Below, piece by piece: positions 1 to 12,520 of a stretch of 64,000 bases of DNA. Below the pieces are notes generated by a model. The model saw only the letters and a program-made list of their open reading frames with translations. It ran no database searches and was not told the origin of the DNA. Origin of the DNA: Trifolium pratense (lineage: Eukaryota > Streptophyta > Magnoliopsida > Fabales > Fabaceae); the NCBI RefSeq assembly GCF_020283565.1, contig NC_060061.1, forward strand, positions 38,167,362 through 38,231,361, read 5' to 3'. Made by a program: the position numbers and the translations under genes. The stretch's first letter is position 1. Each line of letters starts with the position of its first letter.

Positions 1-2375
1 TGGAAGATTTTTCTTCTTAAACAAATACATAGATTAAACCACATGCGCGTTGTAGTGGGTTGAGTATTTTTATTTATTTTTAAGTACTTAGCATATATAA
101 CCAATGCTGCTTTATTTATTCTCTTTGCAAGTTGGTCTAGATACACCAATAGCAAGCAAATTATAAAAATATCCATGCTTATCCTTCATCTTGATCAAGA
201 ATCTGAAATTTATCAACGACAAAAGTAAAGAATCTGGATTATAAATAGTATGGTCTACCTTTAATAGGTATGTGTTGGAAAAAGATGCGAAGTGTTGTTA
301 AGTTTAAAAGTGTTTCTATATTATTTAATTTAATAAAAGTATGACAATATTATGCATAATTTAATTTTAACCAAAGTACAACTTACCAAAAAAAAAAAAA
401 AAACCAAAGTACAACTAAATCATTTCATTAGTATTAATAAACTATATAAATTACTTAATACAACAATGAACATTAATAAAGAGATAGACACTACTTGACA
501 AAACAAAACAGTCATGTGTAGGCTCACTTAAGCTAAGACATGATGAATAATGTTTTTAATAAACTCTATTTGCATGTTTTTAAAAAATTATAATGACAAT
601 TTTGAGATTCACGTTTTTATTGAGTATGAGAGAAATTTCAAATTTTTATTCTTCAGTGGTATTTTTTTTTTACCAAAAATAAGATATTCATTCAAATAAT
701 TGATACAATACATCAAATATAAATTCAATTTCGCTAAAAACGAAAAGGATGAATCTGTAAACAAACTCACAACATCCAAGTTAATAGCATATAACGGCAA
801 AATGCCTACAAATAATATGATAAAATAAAAGTGACCAAAATATCTATATTTCCGGATCTGCAACGTTGACGTCCAAATCATTGATTGAATCTGCAATTGG
901 TTGAAGTTGATCTTTCAATATGAACTAAAAGAACACCGTAACAAGACGGAAAATCCAAAACACCATACTAATCAGACGACGATCAACACACCGTCGCAAG
1001 AATAGGACTAATATGTAAAAACCACTTATGAAGTGGTATTTAAAACTCCAAGAATTTAACTTTGATAAATACTTCATAAAGGTTGTGTTGTTTTTAATTA
1101 TCTTCTAAAATTATATTATTACAAAAAATTATCTCATCCAAACACACTATTAGTTAATTGAGTATTAAGAAAATTTAGAATTCTAAGTACTTGAAATGCT
1201 TCAATTGAATTTCCTTCATTACTATTTTTTATTTGTTTAGTTTGAGTAGTAAGTTCTTTTTTAAATTAACTTTGTTGGGACCAATTGCATAATTTTTAAA
1301 AATATATTAGGGACCAATTTGGTAATTTATTGAAAATTTATAGGAAATAAATTTAATTTTTTAAAAAATATAGGACCAAATTACAAAATTTTAAAATAAT
1401 AATAGGGACTAATGTGTAATTTTTTGCAACATATACCTTTTGCATAAATTTGAATGAGTTATAAGGATTAATTTGAGATTCACATTATATGGAGTAAGAA
1501 ATTTTTAGTCCTTAATTTTTTTTGTTTATATTTAAATTTTCCAAAGTACAGGATCCAACATGTCTTCATTAGGGTGGGGTGATAAAGGGGAGGCTTGGGT
1601 GTAGAGGAGATAACTGTGGGCATGAGAGGAGATGTTGGGGAGTGTCGAGCTTTACTTTACAATTTCATTTTGCAGGCTCAGTCCTCGAATTAGTGGCAAT
1701 GACAACCTTATCCAGTTAGAGGCTACTCAGTTCGCAGTGTATGTCAGCTCTTGACTTCACATGAGTCCATTACTTTATGCTTTTTAGGACTCCAAAGTCC
1801 AAATTTCTACTATTAATTGTGGAATTTTGCTTTTTAGGCTTTCGTGTTGTTCCCAGATCCCAAAAAATCCAAAAATACCCATAATTTAGGGCTCAATGTG
1901 TTTTGGTCCATACAATCCGAAATGATAATATTTTTGGAAAATAGATTCTGAAAACGCATACTTTCTGAATGCTTTTTCCGAACCCTGGTTTTATAATTCA
2001 AGAGCCTAGTTTTAGAGTATAAGTTTCGCAAACGCTTAACAACCCAACTTTAGCTAATTTAACATGGTTTCAGAAATTACATTTCAAATTTATATTATTT
2101 CGGATTGTAAATTCCAAAGCCCTTGAATAGCCTGGATTCTCCCGTCGAGAGTGACTTTGAAAGTATTAATTAAACTCTTTCAACTGAATATGATGAAACC
2201 TATAAAAACGGGCATTATGGTCATGATGGGGGCCTGGGAGTAGTATGGGGGACCAGAAGAGCAAAAATAGGACTCGTATTAACTATTGGGCCGAAACAAG
2301 GTAGATAGCATAACCCATAATTAAGACAGAATCCATATTTAGAGTTAGAAGTGAAGTTAGTTGTAGAAACCAAAA
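1..2375. other. Intergenic DNA upstream of TIC22
   Basis: AT-rich DNA with no convincing gene apart from the retroposon listed at 665-1031. Positions 1265-1490 hold a degenerate short repeat built on 'gggaccaatttggtaatttt', resembling decayed MULE terminal sequence. A short open stretch near 1675-1755 follows a possible splice acceptor (tgcag) but I recognise no protein in it. The last 250 bases before 2376 should contain the TIC22 promoter and 5' UTR; I see no strong TATA box there. Confidence 0.6.
665..1031 (-). mobile_element. 5'-truncated LINE-like retroposon, minus orientation
   Basis: The left end on the plus strand is a poly-T run, which is the poly-A tail of an element lying on the minus strand. 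The interval is bracketed by the direct repeat agtggtattt (655-664 and 1032-1041), a plausible target-site duplication. No reverse transcriptase coding is left, so the LINE assignment rests on the tail and the duplication only; a decayed processed sequence is also possible. Confidence 0.45.
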
Positions 2376-5300
2376 ATGGAGTCTCAGGGACAGTGGAATC
2401 CTCTTCTATCATTTTCAAGGTTTATCCATCAAAACTGTAACAACCTCGCTACTCATTTCGAAAACACCAAACGACTCGCCGGAACCCTAATTCAATCTCA
2501 CACTCACACCAAACCCGCTTTCGCCGCTACTTTAACTACCAAAAACGTCGCCAAATCCCTCGTCGGAACCTCCGTTTACACCGTCAGCAGTTCCAACAAT
2601 GAATTCGTTCTTATTTCTGATGCTGAAGGTGCTAAGTCCATTGGATTGCTTTGCTTTCGCCAAGAAGACGCTGAAGCATTCCTTGCTCAGGTTTCTGTTT
2701 CTCTCTCTCTCTCTCTCAATAATTTGTTAATTTTATTTTAATTTTAATTTTCTTGATTTCACAATGTTAATTTATTGTTTGTTGTTTTAGGTTCGATCGC
2801 GGAAAAATGATATTCGAGGCAATCCTAAAGTTGTTCCCATAACACTTGACCAGGTACTTCAATTTCATAATTATCTTATGATAATGATAATGCTGGTTTT
2901 CTCAATTAATCATTGCTATGAGAAGTTAGTGCTTTACATAAACCTGTACCAATGGTTAGTGGCTATGATTTTTTCTAGTTAGAAAAGTTACACGTATTAG
3001 GAAAAGTTCTTGGAGCATATTATGTATGGTGTTTATTTATTCCGTATCTTTTACATACAACTATTCTTCCTGTGCTATAGGTATACATGTTGAAGGTGGA
3101 AGGTATTGCATTCCGATTTTTACCCGACCCTGTTCAAATAAAGAATGCACTGGAGGTTAGCATCAGTTCTAAATTATAATTGTTGCGCACAGCATTCACA
3201 TAAAAGCCAAACTAGTATTTTCCTCATCTTAGTCCGCTAGTATTGTCAATGTTGAATGAGTTGTCTTATTAGTTTAAAATGTAATGCATGATAGCTGCTG
3301 TGTGGGAAATAATTCTGTAACTAAACAGGTAGCATATATGAGCAAGCACTGAACTGCTGGGTTGTGTTTAACTTAATTTTACTTGTGTTTACCAGCTCAG
3401 AGCTGCCAACAAAGAAGGTTTTGATGGAGTTCCTGTTTTTCAGGTATGTTTTCTTGCGTTGGCAATGATGGGGTGTGGGTAGGAGTTACAAAATAGCACA
3501 AGTTTGTCTTTTGGTTAATGTACATAATATCAATAACTCTGTTTGGAGTTCATTATACTTTATGTTCACTGAAACTCACTGCCTAAGTAATACTCCCTCC
3601 GTCCCAAAAAGAATGACCCATTTTGAATATATGCACTATTCATATATATTGTTTTGACCATATTTTTCTACTAATAAATAAAAATAAATATTAACATATA
3701 AGATGTTGTTAGATTCGTCTCGATGAGTATTTTTAAAATATCAATTTTTTATAATTTTTACTATTATACAATTAAAGATATTAGTCGCCAAAGTTATGCA
3801 TTGGCATGCGTGTTTCGGTCAACTGGGTCATTCTTTTTGGGACGGAGGGAGTATATATTATAAATACTAGAGACCGGAAGTCAGCTCAAAAACCATCTAA
3901 TTATTTTAGTATTTCCCCGTCTGTCTAATTTACATGTCCGTAGTAATTATTGATCACATTATTTTTTTACCTATTGACTAATAATCACATGTGCTTACAG
4001 TCAGACCTTTTGGTTGTGAAGAGGAAGAATAGGCGTTATTGCCCTGTATATTTCTCTAAGGTTTGTCTAACCCATTCACATCTTTAGTGTTTCACTTACC
4101 CAATAAATCTTAGGCTTAATTGCAATTTTGGCCCCTCTATTATGGTTAATATGCAATTTTTGTCCCCTTATTTTAAATTTCTCAATTTTAGTCCTTCATA
4201 TTTTAAATTAAGCAACTTTTGTCCTGTTGTCAAGTTGTCATCCGATTTTTAACTATGTTGATGATGTAGCGGGCTATTGCTGATGTGACACTGAATACGT
4301 GGAACTGACATTGCTAAAGATTGCTGACATGGTGTTATGTGGCTATAAAAATGGACTTGGACTTTAAAAATTATTTTTCAGAAAAGTAGCATGCCTAGAA
4401 CTCGAATTCACACCCAGGCAGGCTTTTAAACTAATATACTTAACCACTACATTAACTTATTGCCACATGAATATAACGAGTATGTGTGTGTGTGTGTGTA
4501 AGGCCATTTTAGCTCCGCATATTCATCGCCACGTCAGCATTTGACCGCCACATCATTATCACCGTTAAACATTGGGCGACAACTTGATGGAGAGACTAAA
4601 CTTGATAAATTAAAAATAGGGAGACCCAGGCAGGCCATAAGAGAGGGACCAAAGTCCAAAGTGCAATTTACCCTAAATTTAATTAGGAATGTAGCTTGAT
4701 GGAATATAATTATATGTAGTTATCATTTTCTTGTTAAATGGACAGGAAGATATTGAACAGGAACTATCGAAGGTTTCCAGGGCATCTAAAGGTCCTGGAG
4801 TTTCTAAGCAGATAACGGTATAGAATATGTCATCTCTTGCTCTTGTTTTTGTTAGTGCCTATGGGAAACTTGTTGCACCCAAAGTTTCTAAATATCAATT
4901 AATATACTTTTGACATTCCAATGTACTTGTCAGGCTGGTTACTGGTTTCCCATATATATTCACAAACACACACGAGGCAGCATCTTGTATTTCTCCTATT
5001 ATGTCCAAGACTCATCTTGAATAAATATTAGTAACATTTAACTGGCAATATGATCCATTTGTAAACCTGTTGGACAATTGGTTGAATTATAGTGTTGTGT
5101 AAATATATTTGCATTTGTAATGCATTTTTCAGGTTGCCATGTCATCAATTCCTTTTAAGTCAATAGTTTAGGCAAAAAGTACTTGATGTTATTTATATCT
5201 TGCTCTGAACAAAACTATATGGCCTTGAAAGCAAACAACTATGCTGATGCAATAATTAGTTTTAGCACAATAAATGGTATGATTTGTTTATGTTTCTTCA

Positions 5301-5873
5301 ATTTTATGGCTAACAATGCATCTTTTGGATGGGAAATTTCAATCTGAAAGTAGCAATTTGAAACCCTCTGTATGGGTTATAGTTCATAGCATACACTTTT
5401 GTGATCTTTATTTCATGGAAAATGTTAGGAGAAAAGGGAGAAAGTCACGTTTTCTTAAATAAACAGGAAATAGATTTGCATGCGTGTGGATATGAATAAT
5501 CACATAATCCTCATGTGCTGATTTCAATTCTGATATTCTGCTAGATATCTAGTTTGTGAGAGTTTTCAAATGATAAAATAAGTTACATATGCTAGAGTGT
5601 TTTGTATATAACTTATCATTCATTTGTAGGTTTCTTATTTATTTGTTTACTTTTGATATTAAGCAGGTTGGTACCTTCGAAGATGTACTGAAAAAAATGG
5701 AGGTAGTAAAGTTTTCCTTTTGGTTATACTTTATAAGCAGGGAATTAATTTGGATTCTGATAATTCTCTCTCCCATGTTGCAGACGAGTGAAAGGGGTTC
5801 GGGATGGGATGATTTGATTTTTATTCCCCCAGGAAAACGCCACATTCAACATATAAAAGAAATTAAGGCTTAA
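2376..5873 (+). CDS. TIC22: TIC22-like chloroplast protein import component
   Basis: Eight exons, all joined in phase 0 with GT-AG borders: 2376-2690, 2791-2853, 3081-3155, 3396-3443, 4001-4060, 4746-4817, 5667-5702 and 5784-5873, giving about 252 residues (Arabidopsis TIC22 proteins are roughly 270-310). Tic22 is a soluble intermembrane-space factor that escorts preproteins between the TOC and TIC translocons. Residues 1-60 are rich in Ser, Thr, Lys and Asn and poor in acids, as expected for a transit peptide. The mature part shows family blocks: VYTVSSSNNEFVLIS and LLCFRQEDAEAFL in exon 1, GIAFRFLPDP in exon 3, FDGVPVFQSDLLVVK across exons 4-5 and RRYCPVYFSKEDIE across exons 5-6. The start is the first ATG of the open frame. 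Introns 4 and 5 carry transposon insertions that leave all splice sites intact. The exon model is by eye; transcripts would confirm it. Confidence 0.93.
3593..3851. mobile_element. Stowaway MITE in TIC22 intron 4
   Basis: A 259-bp element with near-perfect terminal inverted repeats starting CTCCCTCCGTCCC and reading on through AAAAAGAATGACCCA, flanked by TA on both sides (3591-3592, 3852-3853). The CTCCCTCCGTCCC end and TA target are diagnostic of Stowaway (Tc1/mariner) MITEs. It is non-coding and lies wholly inside the intron. Confidence 0.93.
4113..4671. mobile_element. Non-autonomous MULE-type element in TIC22 intron 5
   Basis: Ends begin GGCTTAATTGCAATTTTGG and, on the other strand, GGGTAAATTGCACTTTGG, an imperfect terminal inverted repeat of the 'no-coding MULE' type common in legumes. 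Flanks taaatctta / taaatttaa could be a decayed 9-bp target duplication. The interior has a (TG)n microsatellite at 4483-4499. Its right end (4612-4671) reappears at 43157-43218, beside the second copy of this locus. Confidence 0.7.
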
Positions 5874-6856
5874 TTCCCAGGGAGCAAACTTAAGCTAACC
5901 AAAGTTTATGTGGGTTTCTTGAGCAAATTGAATGCTATCAATGACACTTTCCAGTCAGCTGGTGAGATGTCAAGACCGCTGCCTTCCAATAGTTTTGTTT
6001 CTTTTCTGCTCAATTGAAATTCCTTCTCGTGCAGATACTGCCTTAAAGATTTACAATGGATATAAGGTATGTCTATATGTGAGAGGGCATAACCGCCAAT
6101 GTCCATTTCAGTTTAGGGTCCCATGGAACTACCATTGTTGAGTATGTTAAATACTACATGCGTGAGATTGTTCCTACTAATACATGTACAGTATTTTCAT
6201 TTTGGTAACAACTGTTATCTACATTTGCACGAGTTAAGGGTGAGGTCTTTGGATAAGGGTTTGGAATTATAGGTTTAATTAGTTGCAGGTTTTTGAACTA
6301 TGTGTGAAGATTTTAAAATGTCATTGTACTAAAAAAAATATATAATTGCAAATTAGGGATTTAATTATAAGTCTTAATTTAGGGATTTAATTGCAAATTA
6401 TTTAAAATTTCAGGACATAATTACAAATTATTAATAGTTTTAGGGATCCAATTAAAAAGATGCATGTTAAGAGAAGACCTAATTACAAATAATCGACAAG
6501 TTTAGAGATCCATTTACAAACTTTAGTTTAGGAACTATTTAAATTTCTAATGAACTTTCACGAGTTATCAAACTTAATAAATACCCTTTTAATTTAGTTA
6601 CTTATAATAAAATGTAAAATCAAATTAAAGACATACAATTTATGCTATCAATTGGACCTTTTTTCTTCAAAATTTAAACACTTGCCTTCATGAAGCATAG
6701 GGAAATATTGGACCAATGCAAATCATTTCATTAATAATCATTAATAAACATAGGATAATTACAAATGAATGAAAGACAAAGGGGCAATAAGTTTTTTGAA
6801 TGTTAATATTATAAAATTTATTATTGTGCATATATAAGAAAAGTCTAAAAGATTCA
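5874..6856. other. Interval between convergent TIC22 and laccase genes
   Basis: Presumed 3' UTRs and spacer. Positions 6340-6545 hold degenerate repeats built on 'agggatttaattgcaaatta'. An exon-like 36-base block (6035-6070) lies between ...tgcag and gtatgt and is kept in the duplicate at 43320-43355. Most of the interval, with the neighbouring laccase 3' half, is duplicated near 43.3-43.8 and 61.1 kb. Confidence 0.6.
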
Positions 6857-9800
6857 TCAACATGGGGGCATGTCCGGCGGCGGAGGCATTAGTGTTCCCT
6901 TCAAAGATTTGCCATTCTTCACAATAAACACTGTCTCCATGCCCCAAGAGAGGTGGCGTTCTAGATGACAGTGCATGAACCATACTCCTGTAATTGAATG
7001 CACACACAGTTCATACAACAAGGAGTTTTGAATTAAGCAAAATGAGAGGGAAATAGTTAAATATAGTATATATTGCAATCCCACGTACCAAGGGTAGTGA
7101 TAGAATCATTTGTTTTAAATAATTGTTGTTTATTTTGCATGGATTTAGGTTTATGTCAATTTTTTTCTTTGTTTTTTTTTCCAATAAATTTACGATGACT
7201 TGGGTTACCTTAAAAAAAAGATGTTTACTATGTATAAACAATATAAGTTCAGTAGGCCACATACCAGGGTTGGTGGCGACGAACCTAATAGCCGCCCATC
7301 CATTTTTAGGCACTGTCACCGTATTCACAAGCGGAGGATCAACCACATTGTAGTTCATGGGGTCCTTACTTTTGTTGAAATTACCAAATCCATATCCAAC
7401 AACATGGAAACTATATCCATGTAGATGCATGGGATGGTCTAACCCTGAAATCAAATTTGTGTCTTGGAAAACAAGTTCAACATTTGAGCCATATTTTAGA
7501 ACTTTAACTTTAGTTCCTCGCTTTGGTGTTTGCAAGGTCAAAGGTAAAGAATCTGCAGTGAAGTTAAATATATCAGGTGGAAAATTTGGAAATCCCTTTT
7601 TGTATACCCCATGGATATGATAGTAATAAGCTTCTAGTATGTCAAAGTTAGGGGCTTGAAAACTTATGTTGGTCATGCTAGCAGCTAATTTGGTTCCATT
7701 TGGGCCTTCACAGGATTGGTTATTGGGACATGGAAAGGTGTTGATAGAAAGTGTAGATAGCATATGAGTGTTGAGTTTTTTTGGGACACCATGAGAGTAG
7801 TTATCAGGTTTGCCTCTAATGCTTGTGATGAAGTCAAAAGCTGCTGTTGTGTCATTATAGTCTGGAAGATTAGGTAATGAAGGAGTTGAAAGTGGAGTAG
7901 AACTCCCTTTGTATTGTACTATAGCAGTGGTTGTGGTGTTATCAAAATCTACTCCTACTCCACTTGAATATGCTCTTGCAGCCATATAGTAGTGATCAGG
8001 TTCTTGGTTGGCATGAAGCAATACATCCATTGTGTTTCCTGGTGATATGCAAATGTAATCTCTTGTCATTGGTTTGGTGTACATAGCATCAACATTGACA
8101 ACAGTGAGATTGTGTTTAGCAATTGACATAAACAGAATGAGATTCATTGCCGCATTAACCACACGTAGAAGATATGTCCTTCCCCGCTCCACTCTTAGCT
8201 TGAATGTTTCTGAAAAATAAAAGAAATTGAACGTTTAGAGCCAAACATCAAAGATATAAAAATGTTTGAAATATAAGATATATTTCTTCATTTATTTTTA
8301 GGTGAGATATAAATTTCTTAAAGTGTAGGTATATTATTAATGGTTATTTAGAGTTTTTAGTTACATGAACGTCCCATCGTATATTATTAATGGTTATTTA
8401 GAGTTTTTAGTTACATGAACGTCCCATCGTATATAATGTTATGCGCCATAATATTATTTTCTAAAACATTTTCATAAACATCTATATAGTGTTATTTTAA
8501 CCATCTCATAATACATGATTTTTTTTTTTGTCATCTAGCCTATTAATTATAAATTTCACCTTAAAAGTAAATATGTGGAGTGTCAGTGGTTCGAACCTCA
8601 ACTACACATAGTGCAATGTCTCTGTCCCTACCGAATTCATTTTATAAATGTCATTCTTTACTTTACATATTCTCTTTTTTTTTCTTCTTTTTGACTATTT
8701 ACTATTCATGAAATAGACCAAATTAAAAATATGAAGACTCCGTGAATGAATGTAGAAGTTTTAATTATATAAAAAAAAAAATTGATTTCAAGCCATTAGG
8801 TAATGTAGTGGTGAGGGGTTTGGGTAGTATGTTATAGATCTTGGATTTGATTCTCAGCTCATTGTAAACAAAAAAAATATTTTGAAGAGCGAAAAAAAAG
8901 TACTACTTCCTCTGGTTCTATATATAAGAAACATGTTACTTTTTAAACTTATTGTATAATTTATGTATTTAGACTATATTATTTTCTAGATACATCAATT
9001 TCACGATTAATCTAAAAAATGGAATGTTTTTTATATATATATAGGACTGGAGGGAATATTAGATGTTGATTTGTATATGCCTCCAAATCCTAAAATTAAT
9101 TTAAATAAATTTGCAGACAAAGATGAGGAAGGAACCGAGGAAATGAAGCATCACGAAGCAATTATAACAATGGTGGAAAAAATGTCATTTTTATGCAAAC
9201 TCTGTCGGCTAAACACATTCAAATAGAACAACGAAGATATTTATTTATTTTATTGACGATAAGATATTTATTGAAGTGGTTGAAATGGATAGTAAGAGTA
9301 TTTAGATGTATATTCAATATAATTGACCATATAGTATACTATTTGTACTATAAGGGAGTTTAAGTTTTAAGTACCTAGTTACAATCATTTAAAGTAACTT
9401 TAAAAAATAAAATGAAAAGTGGTTTAAAGTTTAAACAGTTATAAAAAAAAAAGTGATGTAAGCTAAAAAGTAATGGTCGCATGATCAATTAAAAAAGTTA
9501 AATGATTTTATATTGGATTTAAAGAACATAAGTGTACTATTATCTTTACACGTACGACCAATAATATTTCATTTTTCTGATACATCATATTATTATTATT
9601 ATTTAAATTATTTAATTAAATACAACAAGCATCTAATTCCTAACCACTAGTGTCAGTCATTCAAACTCCTAACCACTATCTCCTCCACTAACATCTTTGT
9701 TGTCTACCTGTTTGTGCAATTAACACAATCGAATCTCGGAGTTAATTATTATTCTCTCCGTACCATAATATATGTCACTTTTAACATTTTTACGCATATT

Positions 9801-11657
9801 AAGAAATGTAATTATTGTGGTATGGAAAAAAGAATTTTTGAGTTAATTTATAAAATTATACTTCATTAATTGTATAAGAAAAATAAATTGAAGAATTGAA
9901 ATAAGAGAAAGTAATAAAAAAGTAAGGGTATAATAGGAAAAATAATGTTTTATTGATATTGTAAAACGACATATAATTTGGTACAAATTTTTTCTTCAAA
10001 GTGAGATATATTATGGTACGAAGCGAAGCGAGTGATTATCAAAGAAAAGAGTGAAAGAGAAGATGAGAAATAATCAACAAATATATTGGTGGTGGCTTGA
10101 TAATAGTCCCACTAATACCAAACGATCAGTTCCTTGATTTGGTTGCGTTGTAGAGATGGACATCCTGAAGAGAGAAAAACGTGGGATGATTTGCAAAGAT
10201 TTTTCATTTGATTTTTTTAATAAAATTTAATTTATGATGTGGCAAAATTTAATTGGTTAATCATGTAAAGGATGTTTTACAGCATCTGTGCATATCCAGC
10301 GCACTCTATTGTATTAATGTAATTTTTTTACTAGTATTATAATTTCAAATTATATCAAATTTTGTTTTGAACGATCTATTTCGAATTATATACTATCGAG
10401 TTGATTATAATATCATTATTGATCTATCGGCCGAATTTCATATTATAAGTGTCAATTTTTCTTTGAACTAGAGTAACAAAAAAAAAAGTATTATTTATAT
10501 ATTTACCTGACTTGGAGCAAGGATACAAATCTCCTGGTTGGCCATTTATAGTAATAGCATCAGATGAGTTTGGACCTCCTCCATTTTGAAGAAATTCTCT
10601 CAAGACCTCATTGACATCACTTTTCCACCATTCAGCTAGTATGCAAAAATTAAATAAAACATTAAAAAAAAAACTTTCTATTTAACTATATATACTCCAG
10701 ACTAATATACACAACATATGATAAAAAAAAAATTAAAAAAAAAATCATACCAAATATGATGGGTATCTCTTTGTAAGGTTTAATAAAAGTGTAGGAACTA
10801 TTAATTTTAGGATAGATAATGATAGCCCCATGGACAGTTGCTCTAGTCCAATCACTATGAGCATGCCACCATAAAGTCCCTTCTTCTTCTGAAAAAATCA
10901 ATTTTTGTCTGAATTTCTTTCCAGGTTGAATTGGACATTGAGTTATGTACTCAGGACCATCTGTCCATGGATTCCTAGGCTGCTTCACTCCATGCCTGTT
11001 CATTTAATCAGTTATAGTAACAATTAAAAACTTCAATTAATTTACCATCCATGTTGTTGTGTTTGTTGCATGTGTCATCAAAAATTAAAAAATGAATACC
11101 AATGTATAGTTATGTTTTGGTTTCCCTTGTTATGAACATTAACAAAGATTGTATCACCATGGAGGACTCTTATAGTTGGCCCTGGGAATTTTCCATTTAC
11201 AGTCAATATGCTTTTTGTGCTACACAGTCTTGTGTAATTGGCTTCTTCCACCTGCAAAGTTTAATCGATTATTACATATATTACTATATGCATACATGTA
11301 TGTATTGATTAACTTACGATACTCCTATTGTATATATGTGACTAATATTATACATACGTGTTTCAATTACATACCAAACAGTTTCATGCAACAATGTTAG
11401 TTTAGTAAACAAGTTAAAAATATGCAAATTATATATGGTTATGATAGCTACTCTATATGTAACATTAAGTAATTGTACTGTAACAAAAATCCATAAAAAT
11501 AAAAAATAAAAAGTAATTGTCACAAAATGAGAGGACTCACAACAAAATTATAATGACTTCGAGTTTGCAACTGACTTCGAGTTTGGAATTGGGAACTAAG
11601 AGCAATTAAAGAAGAAATCAACAGAATTTGAAGGAACAAATCTTTGTAAAATGACAT
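6857..11657 (-). CDS. Laccase (multicopper oxidase), LAC14/LAC15-like
   Basis: Six exons on the minus strand: 11657-11541, 11251-11100, 10995-10751, 10635-10507, 8209-7265 and 6987-6857, all with GT-AG borders and matching phases, total 572 residues. Laccases are secreted oxidases that use O2 to oxidise phenols and monolignols in the apoplast. The N-terminus (about 1-25) is a hydrophobic signal peptide. All copper motifs are present: HWHG (89-92), HAHSDW (134-139), HPMHLHG (473-479) and HCHLERH (535-541). The residue ten after the T1 cysteine is Met546; most plant laccases have Leu there. Many N-x-S/T sites suggest glycosylation. The Asp-Met-Pro-Pro-Cys tail resembles the LAC14/LAC15 group, but subgroup is uncertain. 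Intron 4 is about 2.3 kb because of inserted repeats. An out-of-frame ATG lies 7 bases upstream of the start at 11657. No break seen. Confidence 0.95.
8330..8429. repeat. 50-bp direct tandem duplication in laccase intron 4
   Basis: Two apparently identical 50-bp units (8330-8379, 8380-8429) starting tatattattaatggttatt. The pseudogene copy near 62.9 kb has only the first part of one unit before its homology ends. Confidence 0.9.
8519..8641 (-). mobile_element. tRNA-derived SINE in laccase intron 4, minus orientation
   Basis: Read on the minus strand it has a partial A box (CGGTAGGGAC), the block CATTGCACTATGTG, a B box (GGTTCGAACC) and the tail region ending in ten A residues. It shares layout and several blocks with the better preserved SINE at 61242-61378 and is truncated at its 5' end. 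Confidence 0.75.
8785..8877 (+). mobile_element. Short SINE-like sequence in laccase intron 4
   Basis: About 90 bp with an A-box-like 'taatgtagtggtgagg', a B-box-like 'ggatttgattctc' and an A-rich end after 'cattgtaaac'. It is a different family from the SINE at 8519. No clear target duplication was found. Confidence 0.5.
8904..9056. mobile_element. Degenerate Stowaway-like MITE in laccase intron 4
   Basis: Ends read acttcctctggttctatata and tatataggactggagggaat, an imperfect inverted repeat of the CTCCCTCCGGTCC type. Non-coding. Confidence 0.65.
9754..10032. mobile_element. Stowaway-like MITE in laccase intron 4
   Basis: Inverted ends ctctccgtaccataatatat and (other strand) ctcgcttcgcttcgtaccat followed by the same aatatat. 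The right arm has an extra duplicated cgaag. Non-coding. Confidence 0.65.
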
Positions 11658-11715
11658 TTTTCATGAATGAAAATGTATAATTTTGGGTTATGAATGCATT
11701 TGTGTTTGAAGGGGG

Positions 11716-11722
11716 TTTTATA
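11716..11722 (-). promoter_or_regulatory. Putative TATA box of the laccase gene
   Basis: Minus strand TATAAAA, about 60 bases upstream of the laccase start codon, in otherwise GC-poor but not homopolymeric sequence. Position fits a plant core promoter with a short 5' UTR. Confidence 0.5.
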
Positions 11723-12520
11723 CTTTAAGTGAAAAGATGTTTGGCCAACTTTTTTGGCTCATAAATGCTACTTTGAAGTTAATGTTTTTTATTTTTTTGA
11801 CTAAAAAAATAAATTTAAAGTTGTATGCTGATTTTAATTTTTTTTTATATTAGAAACTTTTTTTGAGCTAAAAGTTGTTTGAAATAATATTAATTAATTA
11901 ATTCAAAAGGTCTTATTTTACTATAAGATACCATGAATGAATTATATATTTAAAAAAGAAATCAAATTTCTACAAAGGTAAATAAATGAATAAGGAATAT
12001 GAATTTTCTACAAGTGACAAATACAGATTAAAATATTATATTCTATTAAAATATTTTTATTTTTCATATTTTTACTAAAAAATTATGACTTTCTTGAATA
12101 AGATTAAAATATTATATTCTATTATATATTACCATAACAATGATTCATATTGTTTATAAAAAAAAAAATAACAATGATTCATATTTGTCAACATATATTA
12201 CCATGAATATGCTTTTGCTTTTTCTTTCACGCAGATAACATTCTTGATAAGGTTTCCATAACAACACCGCTGAATTTTTGGCCATTAAAAAAAAAGAAGA
12301 TAAGGTTTCCATAACTTTCCTAATTATGCAAAAAGAATAAGATTAAAATACATATAAAAAAAATATAGTAAAATCATATATCTAAACGTGGAAACTGGAA
12401 ACATCATAGTCATAGACTTAGTCAAAAAAAAAAAAATACATAGACAAGTAGGGATAGATTCAGAAATCAATGACCGGACGAATTTTCTTAATAATAAATA
12501 GTAGGATAAAATAGGTAAGA

